A stretch of DNA of 21,268 nt, taken from positions 1 through 21,268 of IMG/VR virus record IMGVR_UViG_3300005613_000474; one strand, given 5' to 3'. How positions within the stretch are numbered: position 1 is the stretch's first letter; each line of letters begins with the position of its first letter. Origin of the DNA: a virus. The notes beneath the pieces were generated by a model. It worked only from the letters and a program-made list of their open reading frames with translations, was not told the DNA's origin and made no database searches. Position numbers and translations under genes: made by a program. Below are positions 1 through 6,578 of this stretch, one piece after another.

Positions 1-150
1 TTTTAACTTACCTACTTCTTCTCTCACTTTTAGCACATCTTGTTTTAGTTCATCTAATTGACGAGAGGTATCGATCGTATGGGCTTCGCTTAACGCTTCG
101 ATAACTGCAAGCCGTTTGTCAATATTATGAAATAGTTGTTCTAAATTCAT
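1..150 (-). CDS. Partial coiled-coil protein, C-terminus beyond left edge
   Basis: The frame opens with ATG at 150 and stays open for 50 codons to the window edge. A good AGGATA ribosome site lies just upstream, and the ATG overlaps the stop of the preceding gene as ATGA. The visible part starts MNLEQLFHNIDKRLAVIEAL and continues as a charged helix rich in Glu, Lys, Leu and Val with heptad-like spacing. No membrane segment is seen in the visible part. Proteins starting this way include XhlA-type phage lysis accessory proteins, where a membrane helix follows the coil, but here that part would lie outside the window. A spanin or tail chaperone cannot be excluded. The gene itself is well supported; its function is unknown. 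Confidence 0.7.
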   Translation of the reverse strand, partial: MNLEQLFHNIDKRLAVIEALSEAHTIDTSRQLDELKQDVLKVREEVGKLK

Positions 151-284
151 TTGCTATCCTTTTTGTCAAAAAAGTTAAATATCTTGTCATCCCACTTCCA
201 CGGGGTATAGCGAGAGATAATCTTCAATGCCCCTATGATAGCGAGTACGTCTTGTAAAATTTCTGCAATATTTGTGAGGTTCAT
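147..284 (-). CDS. 45-residue protein with TP-x-x-DD motif, possible lysis or membrane-associated protein
   Basis: ATG at 284 overlaps the TAA of the large ejection protein (TAATG), and TGA at 149-147 overlaps the next ATG (ATGA), so both ends are coupled to neighbours. The protein starts MNLTNIAEILQDVLAIIGAL. A mostly hydrophobic helix at about residues 5-24 is followed by YTPWKWDDKIFNFFDK and a lysine-rich tail. I recall small phage proteins with a hydrophobic helix followed by TPTxxDD; that resemblance is from memory. The helix carries Glu8, Asp12 and Lys21, so it may be amphipathic rather than membrane-spanning. Its place after the ejection proteins matches where many short-tailed phages keep a holin, but function is not proven. 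It is too short for common ORF cutoffs. Confidence 0.72.
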   Translation of the reverse strand: MNLTNIAEILQDVLAIIGALKIISRYTPWKWDDKIFNFFDKKDSK

Positions 285-3200
285 TATCTGCCCCCCAACT
301 GGCGCTTGATTTTCCTACGCTCCATCTCTTTTCTAGCTTTACGTACGCTCGGCACTTGATACTTACCAAGGATAGGAGCTAGCCGTCTATCTTCTTCAGT
401 CAATGGCACGATTTCTCGACCAATGTTTACATAGCCATCACGAGCGGCTTCGTTACCTTCCCAGGTCTTTTTAATCTGCATACCACCTGGAGCAAACTGT
501 AGCAATCCCTTGCCTAGGGCTTTCTGTGCTTCTTCTTGCTGCGTGGGATCATCACTAAATAGTGCCGTGTAAGAGTTTCGAAGTAAAGACTTCTTCTCTA
601 GGCCTAGCTCAGTTGTTAAGATACGGTGAGCTGGAGGCTGCACCCCCTCAACCAGTATCCTTGCTATTGGAACGTTGCCTACAGCAACTTTCTTAGCTAC
701 TCGCGCTAACTCTTCTGACGATACATTTTCTGGTGCTTCGAATGCAAATGGTGCAGGCATACCCATCATATCATATAGTTGATTTGCAGCTGCAATAGCT
801 GCTAGCGCTTTCATTGTTTCTCTTAATCGCGTAGTATTCTTTAGCTCAGCTAAAGCTTTTTGGTCACGAGACAGGTAATTCCATGCGTTAAAGAAAAAGG
901 ATTGGAGGGGTAGAAGTGCTCTTCCAGCCTTGCCCCTAAGCAATGCGGGCTTATAGATGCTACCATAGTTAGCGTGTAACATGCGAGCGACCTCATCTGA
1001 ATACTTAATCGCTGCTTCGGTTCCAAACCCTCGCCGCTTAGCGTTTACAAATGCAGCTTCCCAGCTAGCTCTAGCTACGAATTTATCGGTAAATTCTAAC
1101 CCGATAAGAATAAACTTTTGTGCGTTTTTCAATACACCTGTTTTTAACGGTATAACTTCATCCGATATTTGGCGCAAAGTTAAGAATGATGATGCGTCTG
1201 CAACCTGTTTAGGCAGCGGTCTAGTCGCCCTATAAAGCCCTACAAAGGTAGGCCATAAGCCTGCCTCTTTTACGGTAGCAGGCACCTGACTGAACTGGGT
1301 AGCTAATACGTTAAGGTTACCCAAAATGGCGGCTGTAGTAAAGTTTGAACTTAGTTTCGCTGCAAAATTTAATGGACCGCGCATTCCTAATTGTACCAGA
1401 ACATCATCTTTAAAGTCAAGCTGTCCAAGGAACGCCTCATTAATAAACCGCTGTTGTGAGGCTTTTAGAACAGCGTCCGGAAGTAAATCCGTTCTAGCTT
1501 GTACAATTGCTGCAGTATCAGTATAGTATAGCTGTTTACTTACGGCATCAATATAGCGCTCCATACTCATAAAAATGTCTTCAATCGCTTGCTCACCAGT
1601 TCTAGCCTTTTCAAATGCAAACCGAGCTTTCTCAGCTTTTTTAATTTTTGATAGCTTTGCGTCTGCATTGACGGCATCAAGTCCAAAACCTAACTCATCA
1701 AAGAAAGACATATCAGTAATGTGCGTGATATAGTTCTGACGCTTTTTAACTAAATCCATACCCCGCTCAGCACGAACACCATTCATTTGGTCAAAGGAAT
1801 CGCTATAAAATTTGGCCATGAAGTTTACTGCTTCAGTCTCTTGTGGGGTCAGATTTGCGGTTTCTCTCGGTATTTTACCGTCTGCTACGCGGTACAAGAA
1901 AGCATTTTTTTCTTTAGAGATATCAGAAAGACCTAACTCTTGCATCTTCTTTCTAAACGTCTCTTTCATGTTATTAGCCCACACTTGCCGTTCGCGGGTT
2001 GCTATCTCAATAGGCTCAACTAATAATTTATACAAAGGCCCTTGTAAGCGATTGCCATCAGCTTCTTGAATTAGTCTAACATGGTCTGTGCTAGAAAGTG
2101 GGCCAGCGGCTATTCTGTTAAGAACTCCACCCATACCCGGTTTAGATAAGCTTTGTGTTGGGTTTGTTAAAACTTCGATCTCGTCTGGGGTTACATTGAC
2201 ACCTTTGCTACTAATAGCTTGCTCAAACGCAGGCACTTCTTTGTTATTGACAACAACAGTTTTATTGTTAAGTAGGGCCTGGTTTTGTTTTCTCTGCTTA
2301 TAAACAGGAGATTCAATAACCTCTTGCCCTTCTCGAAGTGTGTTATAGTATCGTTGGTATGCTCGGTCAGAGCGTTGCTTTAGCTTTGCGATTTCAGCTG
2401 CCTGGTCTGGAGTCTTATCTGGCAACGCTTCTAGCGCAGCTTTTTCAGCGTCGATACGCGATATAACGCGTTCTTGCCGAGTTAAACTACGATCTAAATT
2501 CTTAGCCTTTTTAACTTCTTCGGCACTAAATAATTTTGCCGTAACTGCTGGCTGCTCAAAGCGAGCCTGGGCTTCGCCTAGTTGACCACGCTTAAATAGA
2601 GCACCTGCAGCATCGTCATAGGCTGTAACTTTCTCTTGCAGCTTTGCTGCAGACTTACCGACTTTAGCAGCGGCTTGCAAGGCAGGTTCTTCTAGGGCTA
2701 ACAACCCCCCTCCTACCATAACTCCAGTTTCAGCTAAACCTTTAGGCTCGAATGTAACTGTCTCAGCGATAGGAGTAGGCAGCCTAGCTGCCAGCTCTTG
2801 ACGTAAAGAAGGTACTTCTATACCCATATCTTGTAGCGCTTGTACGGCTGGGATTGTCTGTTGGAATTGTTCTTGGGCTTGTAGGATGCCTAATGGCAAA
2901 GAGGCTTGACCTGCAACAAATGCCTGTTTAAATCGCTCTGACTGTTCTTGAAGTGCTCTTAATTGTTCAGACCCACTTGGAAATTGCTCTTTTCTGGCGG
3001 CTTCAATAGCCGCAATATCTATATTTGCAGGTAACTCCATGGTTGTTGACTCCATAACTTGCGATGTTACTGCAGGCACTAAAATTTTACCTTCGCGTTC
3101 AAATCGTTTTTGAACACCTTTTTGCACATCTTTTGAGGAGCTTTTGAAATATTTCGGTATGGATTCGATTCGGTAGTTATTTAATTGTTGGATAAATTCT

Positions 3201-3802
3201 GTGTCAGACAGAGTATTTGCATTAACATTTTTGAATGCGTTTTCAATTAACACCCTTCCAGATTTAGGTCCATACTGGTTGGCGATAGAAAACATCAACT
3301 CTTGAACCGCGTTGCCACGGTCTTTAACGTTAAGTCCCTTGATTTGTAACTCATTTTCTAAAGGAGAGAAATTTTCATTTTTTATGAATTCTTCTTGCGC
3401 TTTAACAAAGTCGTCCTTAGTACTAAGTTCTTTAAACTTAGCATCAAAGTCTGCACTACCCGGTTTTAAATTTTTGAACTCAGGATATGAAGATATGAAT
3501 TTTTGTAGGGTTCCTGTTTTGCTTGCTAGTTGGTATGGTCCATAGGATTTACCGCCAAAATCACCCTTACCAGTCGAGATTACATCTACCTTACCGCCAG
3601 CTTCCATTTCACGAGTCATCCAACCTAGTGGTTTAGTAGCCGGTGCCATACCTAAATTACTTGGTTGTTGCTGTTCTAGAGCCTCTAATTGGCTTAGTTC
3701 TTGCTCTTCCGCCGGTGTTAAACCCATAGAGGGGGTAGAAGATTGCTTTTCGAACGCCTCTAATTGCTGTAACTCTAGTTCTTCTTGTGGTGTCAACGGC
3801 AT
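284..3802 (-). CDS. Large DNA-ejection (internal virion) protein with N-terminal peptidoglycan hydrolase-like domain
   Basis: This 1172-residue protein is close in length and position to T7 gp16. Residues 3-46 hold two copies of a motif of the form LTPxEExELxQLEAxE. Residues about 60-238 resemble the lysozyme-like domain at the C-terminus of some VgrG3-type effectors. Its key stretch is REMEAGG (Glu67 the likely catalytic residue), then STGKGDFGGKSYGPYQL at 76-92 and TGTLQKF at 96-102. The middle is long, helical and Ala/Gln/Lys-rich. The C-terminal third has patterns such as RQNYITHI and FVARASWEAAFVNAKRRGFG, seen in large podophage ejection proteins (possibly an LPD38-like region). ATG at 3802 follows the upstream stop by two bases, with AAGGGA as ribosome site. 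Expected role: packaged in the head, released at infection, wall digestion and channel formation. Confidence 0.8.
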   Translation of the reverse strand: MPLTPQEELELQQLEAFEKQSSTPSMGLTPAEEQELSQLEALEQQQPSNLGMAPATKPLGWMTREMEAGGKVDVISTGKGDFGGKSYGPYQLASKTGTLQKFISSYPEFKNLKPGSADFDAKFKELSTKDDFVKAQEEFIKNENFSPLENELQIKGLNVKDRGNAVQELMFSIANQYGPKSGRVLIENAFKNVNANTLSDTEFIQQLNNYRIESIPKYFKSSSKDVQKGVQKRFEREGKILVPAVTSQVMESTTMELPANIDIAAIEAARKEQFPSGSEQLRALQEQSERFKQAFVAGQASLPLGILQAQEQFQQTIPAVQALQDMGIEVPSLRQELAARLPTPIAETVTFEPKGLAETGVMVGGGLLALEEPALQAAAKVGKSAAKLQEKVTAYDDAAGALFKRGQLGEAQARFEQPAVTAKLFSAEEVKKAKNLDRSLTRQERVISRIDAEKAALEALPDKTPDQAAEIAKLKQRSDRAYQRYYNTLREGQEVIESPVYKQRKQNQALLNNKTVVVNNKEVPAFEQAISSKGVNVTPDEIEVLTNPTQSLSKPGMGGVLNRIAAGPLSSTDHVRLIQEADGNRLQGPLYKLLVEPIEIATRERQVWANNMKETFRKKMQELGLSDISKEKNAFLYRVADGKIPRETANLTPQETEAVNFMAKFYSDSFDQMNGVRAERGMDLVKKRQNYITHITDMSFFDELGFGLDAVNADAKLSKIKKAEKARFAFEKARTGEQAIEDIFMSMERYIDAVSKQLYYTDTAAIVQARTDLLPDAVLKASQQRFINEAFLGQLDFKDDVLVQLGMRGPLNFAAKLSSNFTTAAILGNLNVLATQFSQVPATVKEAGLWPTFVGLYRATRPLPKQVADASSFLTLRQISDEVIPLKTGVLKNAQKFILIGLEFTDKFVARASWEAAFVNAKRRGFGTEAAIKYSDEVARMLHANYGSIYKPALLRGKAGRALLPLQSFFFNAWNYLSRDQKALAELKNTTRLRETMKALAAIAAANQLYDMMGMPAPFAFEAPENVSSEELARVAKKVAVGNVPIARILVEGVQPPAHRILTTELGLEKKSLLRNSYTALFSDDPTQQEEAQKALGKGLLQFAPGGMQIKKTWEGNEAARDGYVNIGREIVPLTEEDRRLAPILGKYQVPSVRKARKEMERRKIKRQLGGR
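3089..3625 (-). other. Lysozyme-like (VgrG3 C-terminal-type) domain within the large ejection protein
   Basis: This segment encodes residues about 60-238 of the 1172-residue protein. The order Glu in EAGG, then STGKGDFGGKSYGPYQL, then TGTLQKF, then a helical FSIANQYGPKSG region, matches the pattern I know from the peptidoglycan hydrolase domain of VgrG3-like proteins. The assignment is by motif memory, not by a search. The end is set by RFEREGKILVPAV, after which composition changes. Confidence 0.6.
3665..3796 (-). repeat. Tandem duplicated acidic motif at the N-terminus of the ejection protein
   Basis: Residues 3-20 (LTPQEELELQQLEAFEKQ) and residues 28-45 (LTPAEEQELSQLEALEQQ) are two copies of one motif, 25 residues apart. 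Identities fall on Leu, Thr, Pro, Glu and the QLEA core. The copies precede the hydrolase domain. Confidence 0.75.
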
Positions 3803-3804
3803 GA

Positions 3805-4824
3805 TTACATCCCTTTACGCCTTCGTAGTTCTTCCAGTCTTTGCCGCATCTCGGGAGTCATAATGTTAGCAGCTGGTTGTTCGGCCTGCTGTCTTAATTG
3901 TTGTTGTCTTTGTGCTACTGATTTATACTCATTAATAGCATCTTGTGGAAAGTTACGTTTAAGGAACTCTTCTACAAATAAGTCTCGGGCAGCTTCTGTC
4001 GGTGTTCCTAAAAAATTACTTTTTGTTTGTGCTGCTTTATAGGCCTCGTCTACCGTTTTTAAAAATCTGGCCTGTTCTTGCTCGGATACCTTTTGGCTTT
4101 TTAGTAATGATTGCACACGAGTACGCAAATCCCGCTGGGTAATACCAGGCACAAATAACTGTGGTAGATTTGTTTCTAAAGACATGATTTGCTTTTGTGT
4201 TGGCGATAATTTACGCCCTTCTAACTCAGCTTGCTGTAAAAGAGTTTGTCTAGCATCTCGTTCACCGCGTAAAGCAGCGGCTTTTTGTGCTTGATCAGCA
4301 CGGTACTGAACATAAGCTTGGGAGATTCCAACTTGGCTAGCAAGATTTTCAAACATTGCCGCTTCCTCAGGATCGTTACGTATAGCTTTTGGTAATAAAC
4401 TTTTAGCAGCAGATTTAGCTTCTCGTCTTTTCTGTACTTCACCGTAGGCAGTAATCGCACGTCCGGGATCTCCCGACTTTATTGCAAGATCTAAAGTTCC
4501 TCGCTCTTCTTTCGGAATATTAGCTGACAGTTTAGTTAAATCCTCGAACAGTGATTTTCTTTGCGCCTGTTTTTCTTCTTGCTCAGCTAAACGATTTGCT
4601 ACTAGTTCTTGATAGGCTTGCTGCTGCTGTTCTTGTTGGGCAAGACGTCGTTGAGCCATACTATAATCAGCAACAGTACCACCTATTTGTGCAATAGGTC
4701 TTCCGATAGCAGCCGTTCGTTGCCCTTGTTTACCACCTTGTATGGCACCTACCAGTTGTGTTCCGGAACCAATTAAAGATGCCCCTAAACCTAAGCCACC
4801 TAGATTGTTACTGTCACCACCCAT
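3805..4824 (-). CDS. Putative DNA-ejection protein (glycine-zipper N-terminus, helical Gln/Ala/Lys-rich body)
   Basis: The 339-residue product starts MGGDSNNLGGLGLGASLIGS, a Gly-rich, hydrophobic segment (about residues 8-50) of the glycine-zipper kind. A long alpha-helical, charged body rich in Gln, Ala, Arg and Lys follows. I chose ATG 4824 because it comes one base after the upstream TAA and has AGGGGG just before it. The longer frame from 4899 would overlap the upstream gene by 74 bases. It sits between a Gln-rich protein and the large hydrolase-bearing ejection protein, so a role like T7 gp15 or P22 gp20/gp16 is inferred from position and composition. No domain was recognised. It ends AANIMTPEMRQRLEELRRRK, a basic helix. 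Confidence 0.7.
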   Translation of the reverse strand: MGGDSNNLGGLGLGASLIGSGTQLVGAIQGGKQGQRTAAIGRPIAQIGGTVADYSMAQRRLAQQEQQQQAYQELVANRLAEQEEKQAQRKSLFEDLTKLSANIPKEERGTLDLAIKSGDPGRAITAYGEVQKRREAKSAAKSLLPKAIRNDPEEAAMFENLASQVGISQAYVQYRADQAQKAAALRGERDARQTLLQQAELEGRKLSPTQKQIMSLETNLPQLFVPGITQRDLRTRVQSLLKSQKVSEQEQARFLKTVDEAYKAAQTKSNFLGTPTEAARDLFVEEFLKRNFPQDAINEYKSVAQRQQQLRQQAEQPAANIMTPEMRQRLEELRRRKGM

Positions 4825-4825
4825 A

Positions 4826-5428
4826 TTACCCCCTATTTGAATCAAAACCACTTGAGGCCTGTCCATATTGCTGATTAAGAGCACTTCGTCTTTGTTCACC
4901 CTTTATGGCAAATTGCTCTTGTCCGCCTGTGGCTTGCGCTGCACCTAATAAAGGCTGGAAAGCTTGAACAGCACTTTGAATAGGTGCTTGATAAGCCCCT
5001 AGTTGCTGTAATAATGCCGCATTTCTCATTTGCATCTGTTGTGCTTCTCTTTGACCCTGCTGCTGCATAGCGCTAAAAAGCAATGGATTGGCTTGTAATC
5101 TGGATCGCATCGCAGCTTGTTGCTGTAAAACCTGGCTAACCCCTGGCTGTCCTCGAAAAGCTTGTGCAATTTGCTGCTGTTGTGCACCAGTTTGTTGACC
5201 TAACGCTTGGTTTGCTTGAGATAATAACGCTCTTGTAACCTCGTCTGGACCTTGTGAAGCGACCTCTGTTTGGATTTGCCCCCCAATTTGTTGAGCTTGC
5301 TGCCCAAATTGCTGTTGCTGTTGCGCTAGCTGGTTTAATTGTGGAAATAATAAGTTACTAACTCGTGGATCAATTAAGGCTCTTGATACACTTTTTTGAA
5401 ATTCATCTGTTACTGGACCTGAACCCAT
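4826..5428 (-). CDS. Glutamine-rich virion or ejection protein
   Basis: The product is 200 residues, and I count 50 glutamines (25%), with runs such as LAQQQQQFGQQAQQ at about 34-47. The rest is mainly Ala, Leu, Gly and Ser, which predicts long helices or low complexity. Start ATG 5428 has a strong GGAGAA site (AAAAAAGGAGAAAACA before ATG). It lies in a four-gene run of Gly/Ala/Gln-rich proteins directly upstream of the large hydrolase-bearing ejection protein. That composition and place fit a small ejection protein, as in T7 gp14/gp15 or P22 gp7/gp20. I recognise no domain; a tail assembly chaperone is another possibility. Confidence 0.65.
   Translation of the reverse strand: MGSGPVTDEFQKSVSRALIDPRVSNLLFPQLNQLAQQQQQFGQQAQQIGGQIQTEVASQGPDEVTRALLSQANQALGQQTGAQQQQIAQAFRGQPGVSQVLQQQAAMRSRLQANPLLFSAMQQQGQREAQQMQMRNAALLQQLGAYQAPIQSAVQAFQPLLGAAQATGGQEQFAIKGEQRRSALNQQYGQASSGFDSNRG
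4829..4834 (-). promoter_or_regulatory. Ribosome site deciding start at 4824
   Basis: The minus strand reads AGGGGG, then TAAT, then ATG at 4824. The TAA of the upstream gene lies between site and start, so translation is probably coupled. This supports 4824 over the longer frame starting at 4899. Confidence 0.6.
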
Positions 5429-5442
5429 TGTTTTCTCCTTTT

Positions 5443-6006
5443 TTATCCTTGTTGAGATAATCTTAATAATTGTTGATACAAATCGTCATTTACCGGCTCT
5501 AACTGGATTGATTGTTGCTGTGGCATAGGTTGAAATCCAGCGTCTTCTTCTTGGCTTCCGCCCAGTTGGTCTAATAAACCAGATGCGGTATTGGCGTACC
5601 CGGCATATTTCATCATCTTATCTAAGTCATTGACTTTATCTGCGGTTTTAATTACGATTTTACCTGTGTCAGACAACATGTATTTTGGCGCTAATATTGT
5701 TTGAGATGCTGCACTAGCCGTTGAGGTACTAGGCGCAACTGCTGATTGTAATAATCTTTCTGAACCTGTTAAAGCTGTTTTGGCTGCACCTGACGCAACT
5801 CCGCCAGCTTTTACAGCGGTTGCTCCCTTAGCAGCTGTACTGGCCGCTCCAATACCAAGGGCACTGCCAGCTCCACCAACTAAACCGCCTGTAGCACCAC
5901 CAAGCAATGCCCCTTTAGCAATATCTCCAAAACTCCCGCCTTTTGCTGCGCTAATTCCACCCCCAACTACTGCGCCTGCAATAGGTAATAACCATGGACC
6001 TGCCAT
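5443..6006 (-). CDS. Glycine/alanine-rich putative ejection or pore protein
   Basis: The 187-residue product starts MAGPWLLPIAGAVVGGGISA, and residues 1-75 are almost all Gly, Ala, Ser, Val, Leu and Thr, with many GxxxG spacings. A 45-residue Ser/Thr/Ala stretch follows, then a more polar C-terminus ending in a Gln- and Leu-rich segment. Such glycine-zipper N-termini are typical of phage proteins that insert into membranes during DNA delivery (T7 gp14 forms an outer-membrane pore). The role here is inferred from that and from position right after the GNAT gene. ATG 6006 shares its last base with the upstream TAA stop (TAATG), and GAGGGGGGT precedes it, inside the end of the upstream gene. Confidence 0.68.
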   Translation of the reverse strand: MAGPWLLPIAGAVVGGGISAAKGGSFGDIAKGALLGGATGGLVGGAGSALGIGAASTAAKGATAVKAGGVASGAAKTALTGSERLLQSAVAPSTSTASAASQTILAPKYMLSDTGKIVIKTADKVNDLDKMMKYAGYANTASGLLDQLGGSQEEDAGFQPMPQQQSIQLEPVNDDLYQQLLRLSQQG

Positions 6007-6509
6007 TACATACCCCCCTCTAAATACTCAGACTTTAACTGGCAATAAATAAGCTCATCCCAAAATTTACCCTGCCAAAAACAACTTTGTTTTAATCTGG
6101 CTTCAAATTTTAATCCGTTTAACCCACACATACGAATAATATCTTTTCGGTGAGGCAAAATTTTACAGTAGGCTTTATTGAAATCCAGATAATTAAAAAC
6201 GTAGTCTCTTAATTGATTAGCTGATTCAAATACTGTTTTCACCGTTTGTTTTGTATTAGCTTGAATTAATACGCCGTATTCCACAGATTTTGCGTTGTTG
6301 TCTACATTAATTAAACTGCATAATCCAATCGTTGCCTCGTCTTGTCTAATTAAATACGATGTACTAAAAGTTGTTAATACGGCTTGGTCATCCCCCCATG
6401 TAAACACAGGAGGAAAGCGTCTAAAAAATTCGCCATAATAAGGATCCGATGCCCACGTTTTAATTAGTTCGATATCCTCAATTGTAACAGATTTAAGCGA
6501 AATGATCAT
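6006..6509 (-). CDS. GNAT-family acetyltransferase-like protein (T7 gp13-like position)
   Basis: The 167-residue length is normal for a single GNAT domain. The N-terminus (ISLKSVTIEDIELIKTW) fits strand 1 plus helix 1. YVFNYLDFNKAYCKILPHRK at 103-122 and MCGLNGLKFEARLKQSCFWQ at 127-146, with GKFWDELIY at 147-155, fit the end of RimJ/RimL-type enzymes. The acetyl-CoA pyrophosphate loop, normally Q/RxxGxG/A, is degenerate here (about QANTKQTVKT at 83-92), so catalytic activity is doubtful. It sits immediately before the ejection proteins, where T7 has gene 13, whose family I recall as GNAT-like. It may be a structural or assembly protein rather than an enzyme. ATG 6509 overlaps the TGA of a 23-codon reading frame upstream. 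Confidence 0.72.
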   Translation of the reverse strand: MIISLKSVTIEDIELIKTWASDPYYGEFFRRFPPVFTWGDDQAVLTTFSTSYLIRQDEATIGLCSLINVDNNAKSVEYGVLIQANTKQTVKTVFESANQLRDYVFNYLDFNKAYCKILPHRKDIIRMCGLNGLKFEARLKQSCFWQGKFWDELIYCQLKSEYLEGGM

Positions 6510-6577
6510 GTCTTTTTTCCGTTGTCCCCCGCAATTAAGAGGGGTAGGTCTTGTGATGTTACGCGTCGGAAGTGCAT
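6506..6577 (-). pseudogene. 23-codon reading frame resembling a GNAT N-terminus, possible remnant
   Basis: ATG 6577 opens a frame of 23 codons beginning MHFRRVTSQDLPLLIA and ending at TGA 6508-6506, which overlaps the GNAT start as ATGA. The first 16 residues match the usual opening of GNAT enzymes (strand, then VTxxDLPLL helix). The downstream gene has its own complete opening, so this is not simply its missing front. It may be the stump of a second, mostly deleted GNAT gene, or a translated leader. No clear ribosome site precedes it: the stop of the collar fibre gene lies one base upstream. Whether it is expressed is unknown. Confidence 0.4.
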
Positions 6578-6578
6578 G

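Noticed and set aside
187-369. 60-codon minus-strand frame at the left side
   Set aside because: It overlaps the end of the large ejection protein in another frame and covers the better supported 45-residue gene, and it has no recognisable protein features.
4221-4460. 79-codon minus-strand frame inside the 339-residue gene
   Set aside because: It lies wholly within a better supported gene in another frame and its composition is typical of a shadow.
3805-4899. Longer start at 4899 for the 339-residue ejection protein
   Set aside because: It would overlap the upstream gene by 74 bases, and the extra 25 residues look unlike the protein. ATG 4824 has AGGGGG and follows the stop by one base.
6526-6544. 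Hairpin CCCC...GGGG in the gap before the GNAT gene
   Set aside because: Only four G:C pairs with a ten-base loop and no U tract at the right place. It falls inside the GNAT-like minigene.
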